A stretch of 55,828 bases of DNA from Pseudomonadota bacterium (GTDB lineage: Bacteria; Pseudomonadota; Gammaproteobacteria; JAADHS01), in the NCBI GenBank assembly GCA_021821045.1, contig JAKACW010000028.1, positions 1 through 55,828 on the forward strand, written 5' to 3'. Made by a program: the position numbers and the translations under genes. The number at the start of each line of letters is the position of its first letter. The first letter of the stretch is position 1. The notes beneath the pieces were generated by a model. It was given only the letters and a program-made list of their open reading frames with translations, searched no databases and had not been told where the DNA came from. Of the stretch, positions 1 through 8,146 are shown piece by piece.

Positions 1-2
1 CG

Positions 3-155
3 GGCGAAGCCGACGACCTGTTCATTGCCTGTTCGCCAAAACTTCCCGCGGCGCCGGAGTACGCGCGCATCCTCACTGAAGGAACCCAGACGCTGCGTCA
101 AAGCGGCGAGCTGAAAAAAATTCTCAGCAAGTACGGCCTTTCGGATTGGAAGTAA
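3..155 (+). CDS. C-terminal end of a periplasmic solute-binding protein (partial)
   Basis: The frame is open from the left edge and stops at TAA 153-155. About 50 residues are visible, ending [14 protein letters not shown]. The pattern of a helix followed by '[13 protein letters not shown]...W' is the usual C-terminus of family-3 bacterial extracellular solute-binding proteins (amino-acid type, also used as sensor domains). The start, signal peptide and ligand pocket lie outside the window, so the ligand cannot be named. The stop lies 17 bases before the chemoreceptor start, so the two are probably co-transcribed; a binding protein next to a chemoreceptor would fit ligand presentation, but that is inference. 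Confidence 0.6.
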   Translation, partial: GEADDLFIACSPKLPAAPEYARILTEGTQTLRQSGELKKILSKYGLSDWK

Positions 156-172
156 CGCGTCAGGAAATCGCG

Positions 173-1711
173 ATGGGAGTGTCACTCAAGACCAAGCTGC
201 AGGTGGCGTTGGTGATCACCTTGACCACCATCATGGTGTGCTATGGTCTATGGGACGTGGCCCGCATCAAGCGCGATCTACAAGTCGAAGTGGATCAGAC
301 GCAACGCGCGGTCATCACCCGCCTGCAAAGTGGATTGCCCAAGCCGTTATGGGACTTTGCCACACAAACGGTGAACGAGATGATACGCGGCGAATTGGCC
401 GATCCCCTCGTGACCCAGTTGGCGGTAATCGGTTCGGACGGTGCCGTGGTCGCGGCGGTGACCCGGGACAAGGCCGACGGATCTGATTTGTCAACCGCCG
501 CCGCGAGCGGTGACCGTACCGCCCTGAACAACGCCGGCTGGTCCACCGCCGAATTGCAGTTTAACGATGGCGGACAAATCCACCTGGTCGGACAAGTGGC
601 CGTGCGCCTTGACGACGGGTTTGTCTCCCGCGGGCTGGCATCCGCGATCCAGCGCATGGTGGTGGTTATCGTACTACTCAACGGTGCCCTATTCGTCCTG
701 CTCAATACCCTGATGGGAAAGCTCGTGCTCGGACCCATTTCCCAAATTGCCGATCCGCTCAGGCGCGTGGCCGGCGGCGACCTTACGGCGCGGATCGGCC
801 GCACCAGTGGGGATGAACTCGGCGACCTCGGCGCGACGGTAAACGCGTTTCTCGACAAAGTGGTGGGATTAGTCCGCGAAGTAAAAAGCGCCGTCACCGA
901 GATCGGCACCGCGGCACAAAGCGCCGAGGGTACGGTCGATGCGCTGCAGCAGCAGTTGCAGATTCAGCAAACGGACATCGACAAGCTCAAATCCGCCATC
1001 GATACCTTCGCCCAGGACGCGAGCAGCGTCGCCCAGCAGGCGGAATCAACGAGTCAAAGCGTGGCGGCGATGACGGAGGAATCCGACCGCGGCCTCGAGC
1101 GGGTGACCGCGGCGGGCGAAGCCAGCCAGCGTTTGGCCACCACCGTGACCGACGCGGCCGGCGTCATTGCCCAATTGGGCAGCCACGTCGGAAACATTGT
1201 GACGATACTGGATGAGATCAAAGGAATCGCCGATCAAACGAACTTGCTTGCCCTCAACGCCGCCATCGAAGCCGCCCGCGCCGGCGAGCAGGGCCGTGGC
1301 TTCGCGGTCGTAGCCGATGAAGTGCGCACACTGTCGCAACGCTCGCGACAGGCAACGGAAAAAATTCACGGCATGACGGAACAATTGGAACAGCGAGCCA
1401 CGGACGCGATACGTGCCATGGAATCGGGCCGGGATGGCGCGCAACACAGCGCGCAAACCACCGCGGCAGCTGGCGAATCCTTCGACCGAATCAGCAGTGA
1501 AGTGCGTAACGTGCTTGATCTTGCTCGTCACATCGCCGACGCGGCCGCTGCACAACAAGCCGCGCTCACCGATGTGCAATCCAACGTAGATGATTTGGTT
1601 CGTTGCCAGGAACAGACGGTCGCCGTCTCCCGCGATACCGCGGCATCGGGCTCTCAGCTGCGTGTGCTTTCCGAGCGTCTAACCCATCGGGTGTCGGAGT
1701 TTCGTACCTAA
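173..1711 (+). CDS. Methyl-accepting chemotaxis protein (transmembrane chemoreceptor)
   Basis: A 512-residue inner-membrane chemoreceptor. It has a transmembrane helix at about residues 8-26, a short periplasmic sensor region of about 130 residues, a second helix at about 161-182, a HAMP linker ([18 protein letters not shown]...), and a long helical signalling domain. The highly conserved hairpin tip is clear near residues 353-386 ([20 protein letters not shown] then FAVVADEVR), which binds CheA and CheW. I chose ATG 173, preceded by AGGA eight bases upstream; an upstream in-frame TTG at 146 overlaps the previous gene and has no ribosome-binding site. The sensor domain is too short and divergent to name a ligand. 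No other che genes lie in the window. Confidence 0.93.
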   Translation: MGVSLKTKLQVALVITLTTIMVCYGLWDVARIKRDLQVEVDQTQRAVITRLQSGLPKPLWDFATQTVNEMIRGELADPLVTQLAVIGSDGAVVAAVTRDKADGSDLSTAAASGDRTALNNAGWSTAELQFNDGGQIHLVGQVAVRLDDGFVSRGLASAIQRMVVVIVLLNGALFVLLNTLMGKLVLGPISQIADPLRRVAGGDLTARIGRTSGDELGDLGATVNAFLDKVVGLVREVKSAVTEIGTAAQSAEGTVDALQQQLQIQQTDIDKLKSAIDTFAQDASSVAQQAESTSQSVAAMTEESDRGLERVTAAGEASQRLATTVTDAAGVIAQLGSHVGNIVTILDEIKGIADQTNLLALNAAIEAARAGEQGRGFAVVADEVRTLSQRSRQATEKIHGMTEQLEQRATDAIRAMESGRDGAQHSAQTTAAAGESFDRISSEVRNVLDLARHIADAAAAQQAALTDVQSNVDDLVRCQEQTVAVSRDTAASGSQLRVLSERLTHRVSEFRT

Positions 1712-1729
1712 TCCGCCGGATACCTGGCG

Positions 1730-1755
1730 AAAAAAATCAAGACGCTTTGGTCTTG
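1730..1755 (-). terminator. Rho-independent terminator at the end of the 87-residue gene
   Basis: Read on the minus strand, CAAGAC-CAAAGC-GTCTTG forms a six-base-pair hairpin (1738-1755) followed by ATTTTTTT. The right arm holds the last codons and the stop of the small gene that begins at 2000. Confidence 0.7.
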
Positions 1756-2000
1756 CGCGACGTGTAAGCCGAATAGCTGCGTCCGCCTGCTCGCTCATTG
1801 AGATTTACAGCGACCGCTTCGGCGTGCTCGGTAACCGCTCGCAGCGTGCCGGGTTTCTTGCCTTCGATCTTCGACGGACCGGTGCCAATCACATAGCGAT
1901 GCCAGTTGTCTCCGCTCATGCCGGCGGGGGGAGTCGACTTTTCGACGATTTCGACGCGATATTTCGGTTTGCGAGAGGTCTCTTCGAGATTCATTGTCAT
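1737..2000 (-). CDS. Small conserved-looking hypothetical protein
   Basis: An 87-residue basic, soluble protein with no signal peptide, membrane helix or cysteine motif. It starts MTMNLEETSRKPKYRVEIVE and contains a middle segment with PPAGMSGDNWHRYVIG then a TGPSKIEGKKPGT stretch. I do not recognise the family. ATG 2000 is preferred because GGAG lies nine bases upstream; a longer in-frame start at 2036 has no good site. The gene is convergent to the chemoreceptor and has its own terminator inside its 3' end, which supports it being a real single-gene unit. The opposite-strand open frames here are much less protein-like. Confidence 0.65.
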   Translation of the reverse strand: MTMNLEETSRKPKYRVEIVEKSTPPAGMSGDNWHRYVIGTGPSKIEGKKPGTLRAVTEHAEAVAVNLNERAGGRSYSAYTSRKTKAS

Positions 2001-2250
2001 CGTCTTGGACTCCAAGTTGACTGGCGGCGACTGCAAGCGCGGATTTTAGCAAAATCAGGGCAAAAAAGCTACAATTCCTACGAATTAGCTGCTCACTCTC
2101 CGTCGATCCGAACGATTCCGTCACTTCTCCTACTCAATACAAGCGCCGAGGAATTCTACCTACGGCGATGCGAAAACAATCGAATTGGCGCCTGCGCTGT
2201 AAATCCGGACACTTCGTCCAACAAGATCACGGACAATTCAGGGAGGAAAC

Positions 2251-4806
2251 GTGTGCAATCGAACATCGCCAGTCTCGCCGTCGGCGCTGCAGTACACCCC
2301 AATCAAATCATCGCTTTCACTCTCCACAATCATTGCACCATTTCTCGCAGCCGTGATCCTGTCCGGTTGCGGTGGCGGTGGCGCCAGCAATAAGCAGACT
2401 GACGACGGTAGCGCACCTGCATCCGATTCGCCATCGGTCACCCAGGACGGACGTGCGCCGACAGCCCCGGCGAACCTCACAGTCGTCGCCGCAAGCCCCG
2501 ATATCGTTACGCTCTCGTGGAGCGCATCGCGCGACAACGTCGGTGTTGTTGGCTATGAAATCAGCGCAAGCGATATTCAAATCGGCGAAGTGGACGAAAC
2601 CGGCGTCACGGTGGACGGGTTGAGCGCGAACACCGACTACGCTTTCACTGTTCAGGCCTATGACGCCGCCGGCAATGTTTCGACAGCGAGCGCTCCCTTG
2701 GTCGTCAAGACACCCTCCGCTGACGACGCCAATTCCATTTTGCACACCGGCTTTCCGCGCTTGGGCTTCCCTCGCTTCGGCGGAGGTGGAGGTGGCGGCG
2801 GCGGTGGAACCGCGCCGGTGGCCGGACCGGATACCGCCGCGCCAAGCATTCCTACGGGATTGGCAGCCAGTGGTGTGAGTGCCAATCAAGCCACGTTAAG
2901 CTGGACGGCGGCGACGGACAATGTCGGCGTCGCGACCTACGAGGTTTTCAACGGCAGCCAACTTATGACGCTCACGACCCAGCCCGTGGCGGTTCTAACC
3001 GGACTAGCGCCATCCACAAACTACTCGTTCGCGGTGCAGGCGCGCGACGCGGCGCAAAACGTGTCGGGCCTCAGCGCGGCGGTTGCCGTGACGACGCTTG
3101 CCGCAACGACACCGACACCATCGACACCCAACACTCAAGGCCAGCTGACTTACACCCAATCCTGCGCCGTGTGCCATGGCGCCGACGGCCAGGGAACAGG
3201 GCAAGGCACCGTCGCACCGATCATTGGCGTGACCCGAGCCATTCCGCTTGCCGAACTGACCACGCTCATTGACACAACCATGCCGCCGGGGGACCCGACC
3301 CTGTGCACCGGCGCGTGTGCATCGAGCGTGGCGCAATATGTATCCGACACCTTCATGACCCAGCCCGGCGACGGCACGGAACCGGTCAACTTCACCGAAC
3401 CCCTGGCGGGATTGGCGGAAGGTCCGGAACAGATTGCCGCGCTGTGCAATCGCTTGGCGTTGCTCAATCGCAGCGACGTGGTTCGCGATACGTTCTGCGG
3501 CGCGACGCCTCCGGCGATTAACAGTCTGCGCGGCCTGCAAACGGCGTTAGGGCTGACGTTCAACAACCCCAACGCCACCGGTCGGGGAAACAATGGGGCC
3601 AACGGCAACCCCGGCTTCGCTCTCACCGGGCACTCCAGCTCGCTGGTGGCTCGCTTCGTCAACGCCATCAATCCACGCGCCATCATCTTTACGCCGGCCA
3701 ACCGCTTTGCAGGCGCCCCCGCCGGGTATGTCGCCATGGGCTTTGTGCGCGGCGACCAGTTCGCGGAGATCGCCGCGGCCGACCGCAACAACAACAATGC
3801 GGTGAACTTTTACTTGGTTACCTTCAAACAGGCCTGCAATCTTACCAACACGTGTACGGACGGCGATCTGTTGACGCCCGCCGTCGAGTCCAACTGGCTC
3901 GATGTCACGGTGTACGACGATTCCGATCTGCGCAATACCATTTTCGACTGTCTGCAATGTCACCAGGTCAATGGCCCCGGCACCCAGAAAATACTGCGCA
4001 TGCAGGAACTGGCCAACCCGTGGAGCCACTGGTTCCGCGACAATCGCGCCAGCAACGTCTTGTTGCAGGACTTCCAAGCCGCCCACGGCACCAATGAAGA
4101 TTACGCCGGCATTCCGGCCAACCTGATCTCGGCTTCGGACCCCGCGGAATTGGAGGATCTGGTGCGTGCCGCCGGCTTCGCGCCCCAGCCCAATCAGTAC
4201 AATAGCGGTCGCATCGAGGCCGAAGTGCGGCAGACTGCGGGTCAGCCGGCGGACAACACGACGCCCGGGGTGAGCGCCACCTGGAACGCGATCTACCAGA
4301 ATTCCGTCCAGAGTCAGGCCATCGCGGTGCCCTACCATGACATCAAAGTCACCGACCCGGCTTTGTTGCCGAATTTGATCCAGTCGTACCGCGGCTTCGT
4401 CAACGGCACCTTGTCGGCCCAGGCGCTGCCCGACATTCGCGACGCGTTCTACCAGGCTCAACTGCGCGACATCGGCTTTAAAGTGCAAGCGGGCCTGGAC
4501 GGCGCCGGCATCGTGCGCCAGGCCTGCGGCCAGTGCCACAACTCGCGGCTGGACCAAACCATCGGTCGGGCGCGGTTCAACATCGACCTCGCTGCCATGA
4601 GCGACACCCGCGGCGGCGTGCTCACCGGCGCGGCGCGGGACGCGGAAATCGGCCTGGCGGTAACGCGCATGCTGCTGCCGCCGGAAGACGTGCGCAAGAT
4701 GCCGCCGGAGATGTTCCGCACTCTCGATGCCGCGGAAATAAACTCCGCCGCAGCCTACCTGTGCTCGCAGACGACGACCGCCGTGCCGCAGTGCGCGGGC
4801 CGGTAA
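2251..4806 (+). CDS. Lipoprotein cytochrome c with two fibronectin-III domains and three haem motifs
   Basis: An 851-residue exported protein. The N-terminus is a lipoprotein signal ending in the lipobox LSGC (Cys40), then a Gly-Ser-Asp-rich linker. Two fibronectin type III domains follow (about residues 70-155 and 195-285; both carry the 'DNVGV..YE' and 'LSANTDYAF.VQA.DAAGNVS' signatures), separated by an eleven-glycine run near 177-187. A cytochrome c domain begins with CAVCH near residue 305, and two more haem motifs occur at CLQCH (about 567) and CGQCH (759); the last is followed by a region typical of DUF1588/DUF1595-like cytochromes ('ML.PPEDVRKMPPE'). GTG 2251 is preceded by GGGAGG at ideal distance. 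Predicted to be anchored to the outer membrane, possibly surface exposed; electron partner unknown. It ends next to the convergent four-haem cytochrome gene. Confidence 0.88.
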   Translation: MCNRTSPVSPSALQYTPIKSSLSLSTIIAPFLAAVILSGCGGGGASNKQTDDGSAPASDSPSVTQDGRAPTAPANLTVVAASPDIVTLSWSASRDNVGVVGYEISASDIQIGEVDETGVTVDGLSANTDYAFTVQAYDAAGNVSTASAPLVVKTPSADDANSILHTGFPRLGFPRFGGGGGGGGGGTAPVAGPDTAAPSIPTGLAASGVSANQATLSWTAATDNVGVATYEVFNGSQLMTLTTQPVAVLTGLAPSTNYSFAVQARDAAQNVSGLSAAVAVTTLAATTPTPSTPNTQGQLTYTQSCAVCHGADGQGTGQGTVAPIIGVTRAIPLAELTTLIDTTMPPGDPTLCTGACASSVAQYVSDTFMTQPGDGTEPVNFTEPLAGLAEGPEQIAALCNRLALLNRSDVVRDTFCGATPPAINSLRGLQTALGLTFNNPNATGRGNNGANGNPGFALTGHSSSLVARFVNAINPRAIIFTPANRFAGAPAGYVAMGFVRGDQFAEIAAADRNNNNAVNFYLVTFKQACNLTNTCTDGDLLTPAVESNWLDVTVYDDSDLRNTIFDCLQCHQVNGPGTQKILRMQELANPWSHWFRDNRASNVLLQDFQAAHGTNEDYAGIPANLISASDPAELEDLVRAAGFAPQPNQYNSGRIEAEVRQTAGQPADNTTPGVSATWNAIYQNSVQSQAIAVPYHDIKVTDPALLPNLIQSYRGFVNGTLSAQALPDIRDAFYQAQLRDIGFKVQAGLDGAGIVRQACGQCHNSRLDQTIGRARFNIDLAAMSDTRGGVLTGAARDAEIGLAVTRMLLPPEDVRKMPPEMFRTLDAAEINSAAAYLCSQTTTAVPQCAGR

Positions 4807-5160
4807 TCACTGGCGCAGGTGACACTCGCTGCAAAGCTTGGCCGGCCCACTGGGCCGGCCGGCTTTTCTCTCCGCCAGGTGACACGCGATGCAAACGCTG
4901 TGGAACGCATCCCGACTGTTGGCGGGATCGCGCGAGTCCGCCGTATGGCAAGCGCGGCAACTCCGTTCGATGGGACCATCCTTCACCGTGTGATGACATA
5001 CGCCGCAGCCGATTCCGCGGTGACTCTGGTGGGAGAACTCGACGGGTCCCGGGCGCGAGGGAATCACGATCGGTTCGTTCATCTGCGCGCGGGCCGTATT
5101 GGCGACGGTAGCCGCTAACAAGACCAAACAGCACTGCGTGAACTGTCTCGTCATGGCCAT
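4807..5160 (-). CDS. Periplasmic tetrahaem cytochrome c (class III / c7-like)
   Basis: A 117-residue exported protein: signal peptide (about 25 residues, ending in a TARA motif) and four haem-binding motifs, CGVCH, CRACH, CIACH and CSECH, with extra histidines (FSHQSH, CHH) that can act as distal ligands. The compact His-ligated arrangement matches small class III cytochromes that shuttle electrons across the periplasm. The ATG at 5160 overlaps the stop codon of the preceding 30-residue membrane ORF (TGATG), which indicates translational coupling and decides the start; ATG 5154 is an alternative. It is the last gene of an operon with the ferric-reductase-like flavocytochrome, a likely electron donor or acceptor. 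Confidence 0.88.
   Translation of the reverse strand: MAMTRQFTQCCLVLLAATVANTARAQMNEPIVIPSRPGPVEFSHQSHRGIGCGVCHHTVKDGPIERSCRACHTADSRDPANSRDAFHSVCIACHLAERKAGRPSGPAKLCSECHLRQ
4841..4866 (+). terminator. Possible terminator for the lipoprotein cytochrome, inside the convergent gene
   Basis: GCCGGCCC-ACT-GGGCCGGC is a perfect eight-base-pair hairpin (4841-4859), followed on the plus strand by CGGCTTTTCTC. It lies 35 bases after the stop of the plus-strand cytochrome gene and inside the 3' part of the minus-strand tetrahaem gene. The T-run is short and offset, so this is tentative. Confidence 0.4.
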
Positions 5161-5252
5161 CACAGGTTTTGGCTGAGCGCAAACAACGCGCACAGGCTCA
5201 CCAACAGCACTCCAATGCTCACAGCGAACAGTTTTGCGATCAGGATGCGCAT
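5160..5252 (-). CDS. Thirty-residue single-helix membrane peptide
   Basis: ATG 5252 opens a 30-codon frame, MRILIAKLFAVSIGVLLVSL followed by CALFALSQNL, which is almost entirely one hydrophobic helix with a basic N-terminus. It starts 7 bases after the flavocytochrome stop (GCGAG just upstream) and its TGA shares its A with the ATG of the tetrahaem cytochrome (TGATG). The tight spacing on both sides and the membrane-helix composition argue that it is translated. It could be a small subunit that helps assemble or dock the flavocytochrome and tetrahaem protein, or simply a leader that couples translation. It is not a signal peptide of the next gene because the frames differ. No family recognised. 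Confidence 0.6.
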   Translation of the reverse strand: MRILIAKLFAVSIGVLLVSLCALFALSQNL

Positions 5253-5259
5253 AGCTCGC

Positions 5260-6597
5260 TTAGGCCATTTCGAACAGCTCGGTGTGGATGTGTCGCACGG
5301 AAATGCCCATCCTCTCGAGATCGCGCTCCGCCGCTGCCGTCATGACCGTCGGACCGCATAAAAAATATTCCAAGTCCCGGTAGTTGTCGGGCAAATGGCG
5401 GCGCAAGATGCCTTCGCTCAGCAATCCGCGTTCGCCCGTCCAGTCCGCTGGAGCGTCGTTGAGAATCACGACCAAATTCAACTTGACGCGCGATTGCAGC
5501 GCCTGCAGTTGATCGTAGGCGGTGAGATAGTCCAAATTCTTGTAAGCGTAAAACAACCATACCGGCCGCTCATCACCCCGATCGGCCAGCGTTTTCAGCA
5601 TGCCCAGGATCGGCGCGATGCCCACGCCGCCCGCAACAAACACGTAACCCGGCGCGCCGGGATAGCGATCGATGGAAAATGCGCCGAAGGGGCCGTCCAG
5701 ACAGGCCGCCTGCCCGACCGTGACCTGGGACAGACGAGCCGTGAAGTCGCCAAGCTTCTTTATGGTGAAGCTCAGTCGCTGGGGCTGTTCGGCGCTGGAG
5801 GAGATCGAAAACGGATGCTCGCGCATAGCCAGCGCCGAGTGCCATAAGCAAAGCCAAACAAACTGGCCCGGCAGAAATCGCAAGCCGGCGTGGCCGACCG
5901 GCTCAAGCGTCAACGTCCACGCGTCGCCGCGCTCGGCCTTGATGTCGGCCACCCGATACGGGCGGCGCGAAATTCGCCACGGCCGAACGAGCCGCAGGTA
6001 TAGCATGAGCACAATCCACGATGCGGCAAACGCGAACCACAGCTCGTGCTTCCATGGCGCCTCGATGTAGTAATTCACGCCGACGATGTGCGCCACGGCC
6101 AGGACGATGGCGGTCATCGCCAACAACGCGTGCAGACGGCGCCAGGTATCGTATTCGAGTCCGATATATTTTCGCCAAATCGAGGTCGCGACCTGCAGGA
6201 TCACCGCCAGCAATGCGGCGGCGCCCGCCAGCATATGCCAGGGCGCGTTGGGTTTGAGGTATTCGATCAACAGCGGCTCGACGCCGAGCAAGATCACGGG
6301 GTGGCCCAACAGCAAGACGAATGCAATCAGAGCCACCCAGCGGTGAAAAAAGTAGATGATGTCGATACCGAACGCCCGCGTCGTCCACTGAAACCGCGCT
6401 GTCAGCAGAAACATGGAACCCATCAGCGACAAGGCGGAAAACCCCAGCGCCACCGCGAAATCCCACGCGAACGTGGTTCCCGGCGGAACACTGCCGACCA
6501 GCAACACCGCGAGCGGCGCTAAGATCAGAGCCAGATACGCGCTGGCCCAGAGTGTTCCATGGAAGGCGAAATTAAATGATCGTTCCGCTTGACTCAT
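5260..6597 (-). CDS. Ferric-reductase-like membrane flavocytochrome with FAD/NAD(P) domain
   Basis: A 445-residue protein. The N-terminal half has about six membrane helices of the ferric reductase / NADPH-oxidase type; two helices each carry a pair of histidines 14 residues apart (H85/H99 and H156/H170), the pattern that ligates two stacked b haems. The C-terminal half is a ferredoxin-reductase-type module: FAD-binding HPFSIS near 261-266, nucleotide-binding GGVGIAPI near 323-330, and the CGP motif near 414-416. It should pass electrons from cytoplasmic NAD(P)H through FAD and two haems across the inner membrane. It lies downstream of an exported DUF4412-like gene and upstream of a membrane peptide and tetrahaem cytochrome on the same strand, so a periplasmic cytochrome is a likely acceptor (inference). 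Confidence 0.9.
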   Translation of the reverse strand: MSQAERSFNFAFHGTLWASAYLALILAPLAVLLVGSVPPGTTFAWDFAVALGFSALSLMGSMFLLTARFQWTTRAFGIDIIYFFHRWVALIAFVLLLGHPVILLGVEPLLIEYLKPNAPWHMLAGAAALLAVILQVATSIWRKYIGLEYDTWRRLHALLAMTAIVLAVAHIVGVNYYIEAPWKHELWFAFAASWIVLMLYLRLVRPWRISRRPYRVADIKAERGDAWTLTLEPVGHAGLRFLPGQFVWLCLWHSALAMREHPFSISSSAEQPQRLSFTIKKLGDFTARLSQVTVGQAACLDGPFGAFSIDRYPGAPGYVFVAGGVGIAPILGMLKTLADRGDERPVWLFYAYKNLDYLTAYDQLQALQSRVKLNLVVILNDAPADWTGERGLLSEGILRRHLPDNYRDLEYFLCGPTVMTAAAERDLERMGISVRHIHTELFEMA

Positions 6598-6638
6598 CGG
6601 ACCGGGCCGTGCAGGCCACGTCGGCCGGCGAAAACGCG

Positions 6639-7382
6639 TCAGTCATTGGGCGGCATGGTCATGCCGGGCGGACCATTGCGCATCATTTCCTGCATAACCT
6701 CTTGCAGCGTGGTGCGCTGGTAGCCGGCGGGAAAATCGAAAGCGCCGGGCGGCGGATCAAAATTGACATTCAATGTTGTCACCTCGTGAATGACGCTGCC
6801 CTCGGCATCGAGGCTGCGCAGCGGAACGCCCAAGCTGCCGTAGCGTTTGGCCATTTCCGCCTCCGCCCGATCGCACGGCTCGGCGCCGACGTCGGCCAGG
6901 CCGTCATTCATGACCGCCATAGCGTCGGTGAAATGTTTTATATCGCCGGTGCGCAAGGCCTGTGGCGACAAAAATTCCTCGAAGCACACTTCGTCGCCGA
7001 CGCTGACGATGTAGCGCTCGGTGGCAAAGCCAACGATTTCCGGGCCTTTCCCTTTCTTTTCCACCTTGAGATCCAGCGGCGGCTGTTCATGCGGGACAGC
7101 ATCGCCGATCATGCCCTTCATCCCTTTTGCCATGTCAGTCATGTCAATGACACGCTTTTCTTGGTCGGACACCATGTACTGACGGTTCGCCTTAAGGTCC
7201 ATGATCATGTAGCCGCCGTCCTCCGGCTGGTTGACGCGGGCCTTGGGCCCACTGACCCAGATTTCCGAACTCACGCCCTCGCTGTCATCTTTGAAGCGAA
7301 TCATGGTGGCCGACAAAGCGGCAGTCGACACCGTAACAAGCGACAGGGCAACTATCCCGCGGCTCACGCAACGCAACGTCAT
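6639..7382 (-). CDS. Exported DUF4412-like protein
   Basis: A 247-residue protein with a clear signal peptide (cleavage after the ALSA region). The mature part opens TMIRFKDDSEGVSSEIWVSG and continues with 'KARVNQPEDGGYMIMDL..NRQYMVSDQEKRVIDMT', the pattern of DUF4412-type periplasmic beta-sheet proteins. It is rich in methionine (a MTDMAKGMKGM segment, and a C-terminus ending GMTMPPND). ATG 7382 is preceded by AAGGAG seven bases upstream, which decides the start over upstream in-frame candidates. First gene of the operon that continues into the flavocytochrome 41 bases later. Function unknown; Met-rich stretches could touch a metal, but this is speculative. Confidence 0.75.
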   Translation of the reverse strand: MTLRCVSRGIVALSLVTVSTAALSATMIRFKDDSEGVSSEIWVSGPKARVNQPEDGGYMIMDLKANRQYMVSDQEKRVIDMTDMAKGMKGMIGDAVPHEQPPLDLKVEKKGKGPEIVGFATERYIVSVGDEVCFEEFLSPQALRTGDIKHFTDAMAVMNDGLADVGAEPCDRAEAEMAKRYGSLGVPLRSLDAEGSVIHEVTTLNVNFDPPPGAFDFPAGYQRTTLQEVMQEMMRNGPPGMTMPPND

Positions 7383-7467
7383 TGAAGGACTCCTTCTCAT
7401 TGGGTGGCTAAGTGTAACCACTCCTATTGTCTGCTGTCATCCGAAGGGCCAATACACAACGCGCACC

Positions 7468-7496
7468 CTGGCAAAACACTTCACGGCGTCTATAAT
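7468..7496 (+). promoter_or_regulatory. Sigma-70-like promoter CTGGCA-17-TATAAT
   Basis: CTGGCA at 7468-7473, a 17-base spacer, and a consensus TATAAT at 7491-7496. Transcription would start close to 7503-7504, which coincides with an ATG. Confidence 0.55.
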
Positions 7497-7503
7497 ACCG
7501 GGC

Positions 7504-7629
7504 ATGAAAACACGGACGCTTTCATCCCCTGGTCAGCCGCTCAAGCGATCGCCTGTCTCCCGCATCAAGAAGCCGCGGCCGCGAAAACCGGGCAGCTTAC
7601 CGGGAAAGCAACTGCCCGGCCCGCGATAG
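7504..7629 (+). CDS. Possible leaderless 41-residue basic peptide or structured leader RNA
   Basis: ATG 7504 lies seven bases after a TATAAT box, so a transcript from it would begin at or next to the start codon without a ribosome-binding site. The frame encodes 41 residues, about a third Lys or Arg, with many prolines (for example SRIKKPRPRKPG). Inside it, CCGGGCAG (7588-7595) pairs perfectly with CTGCCCGG (7612-7619). The DNA could therefore equally be a structured untranslated leader for the exported gene at 7800, or a small RNA. I cannot decide between peptide and RNA from sequence alone. Confidence 0.3.
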   Translation: MKTRTLSSPGQPLKRSPVSRIKKPRPRKPGSLPGKQLPGPR

Positions 7630-7799
7630 TCGTAAGCCGCCGCAACGTCGTGCAGAATGCGCCCACTTCCCGCGGAAAGCGGGATGTTGGTCTTTCTACG
7701 CTGGGCAACTACCTAGTTAGACTGCGATATCTCCCCATCGCGAAAGGTCCTTTTGTGGTCGATCTTTTTAGTATCGATAGCTACACGAGGAGAATAGCC

Positions 7800-8129
7800 A
7801 TGCGCCATACGACAGCAGCCATCGTCGTGCTCGCGTTCGCATTATGCGGCGGCCCCGCCAATGCAGCCATGCTGCCCACGGGCCACAAGTGCACCATGAA
7901 AATTAACCTCATCGAAAAGCATCTCGAAACGCTTCGCAACAAATACGATGCCGTCATCAAGACGGCCCCGTCCGAGACCGAGGCCCGCGACTACGTCAAA
8001 CATCGGATCCAAACCCTGCTGGTCGACGTGCGTCGTTCGCTCGACCAACGCACTTGCGGCAGTCAACACCGCGCGCGTTTGCAGGAGGTGGAAGCGTCGC
8101 TTGAAACCATGATGAATTCGCGAATCTAG
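7800..8129 (+). CDS. Small exported hypothetical protein
   Basis: A 109-residue protein with a signal peptide (cleavage after PANA) and a mature helical part with two cysteines (HKCTMK and RTCGSQH), which could form one disulphide. The rest is charged and probably coiled-coil-like (ETEARDYVKHRIQTLLVDVR). ATG 7800 is chosen because GAGGAG precedes it by about eight bases and because the signal peptide starts there; the upstream in-frame extension looks non-coding. I do not recognise the family. It is convergent to the efflux adaptor gene, with 17 bases between their stops. Confidence 0.75.
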   Translation: MRHTTAAIVVLAFALCGGPANAAMLPTGHKCTMKINLIEKHLETLRNKYDAVIKTAPSETEARDYVKHRIQTLLVDVRRSLDQRTCGSQHRARLQEVEASLETMMNSRI

Positions 8130-8146
8130 CCAAGCGAGCGCTGGGT

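Larger units (their letters stand above)
7383..7799. other. Long intergenic region between divergent genes
   Basis: 417 bases between the DUF4412-like gene (minus) and the small exported gene at 7800 (plus). It holds a sigma-70-like promoter (7468-7496), a possible leaderless 41-codon frame (7504-7629), and two strong inverted repeats (7588-7619 and 7669-7683). The 3' part just before 7800 carries the GAGGAG ribosome-binding site of the downstream gene. I find no tRNA. Confidence 0.6.

Noticed and set aside
1824-2393. A 189-codon plus-strand frame over the 87-residue gene and the leader of the FN3 cytochrome
   Set aside because: It overlaps the minus-strand gene and its terminator and the real start at 2251, and the translation shows no domain or signal.
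1738-7683. Possible tRNA or riboswitch in the left intergenic regions
   Set aside because: I could not fit a cloverleaf or any riboswitch consensus known to me; only simple stems are present, reported above.
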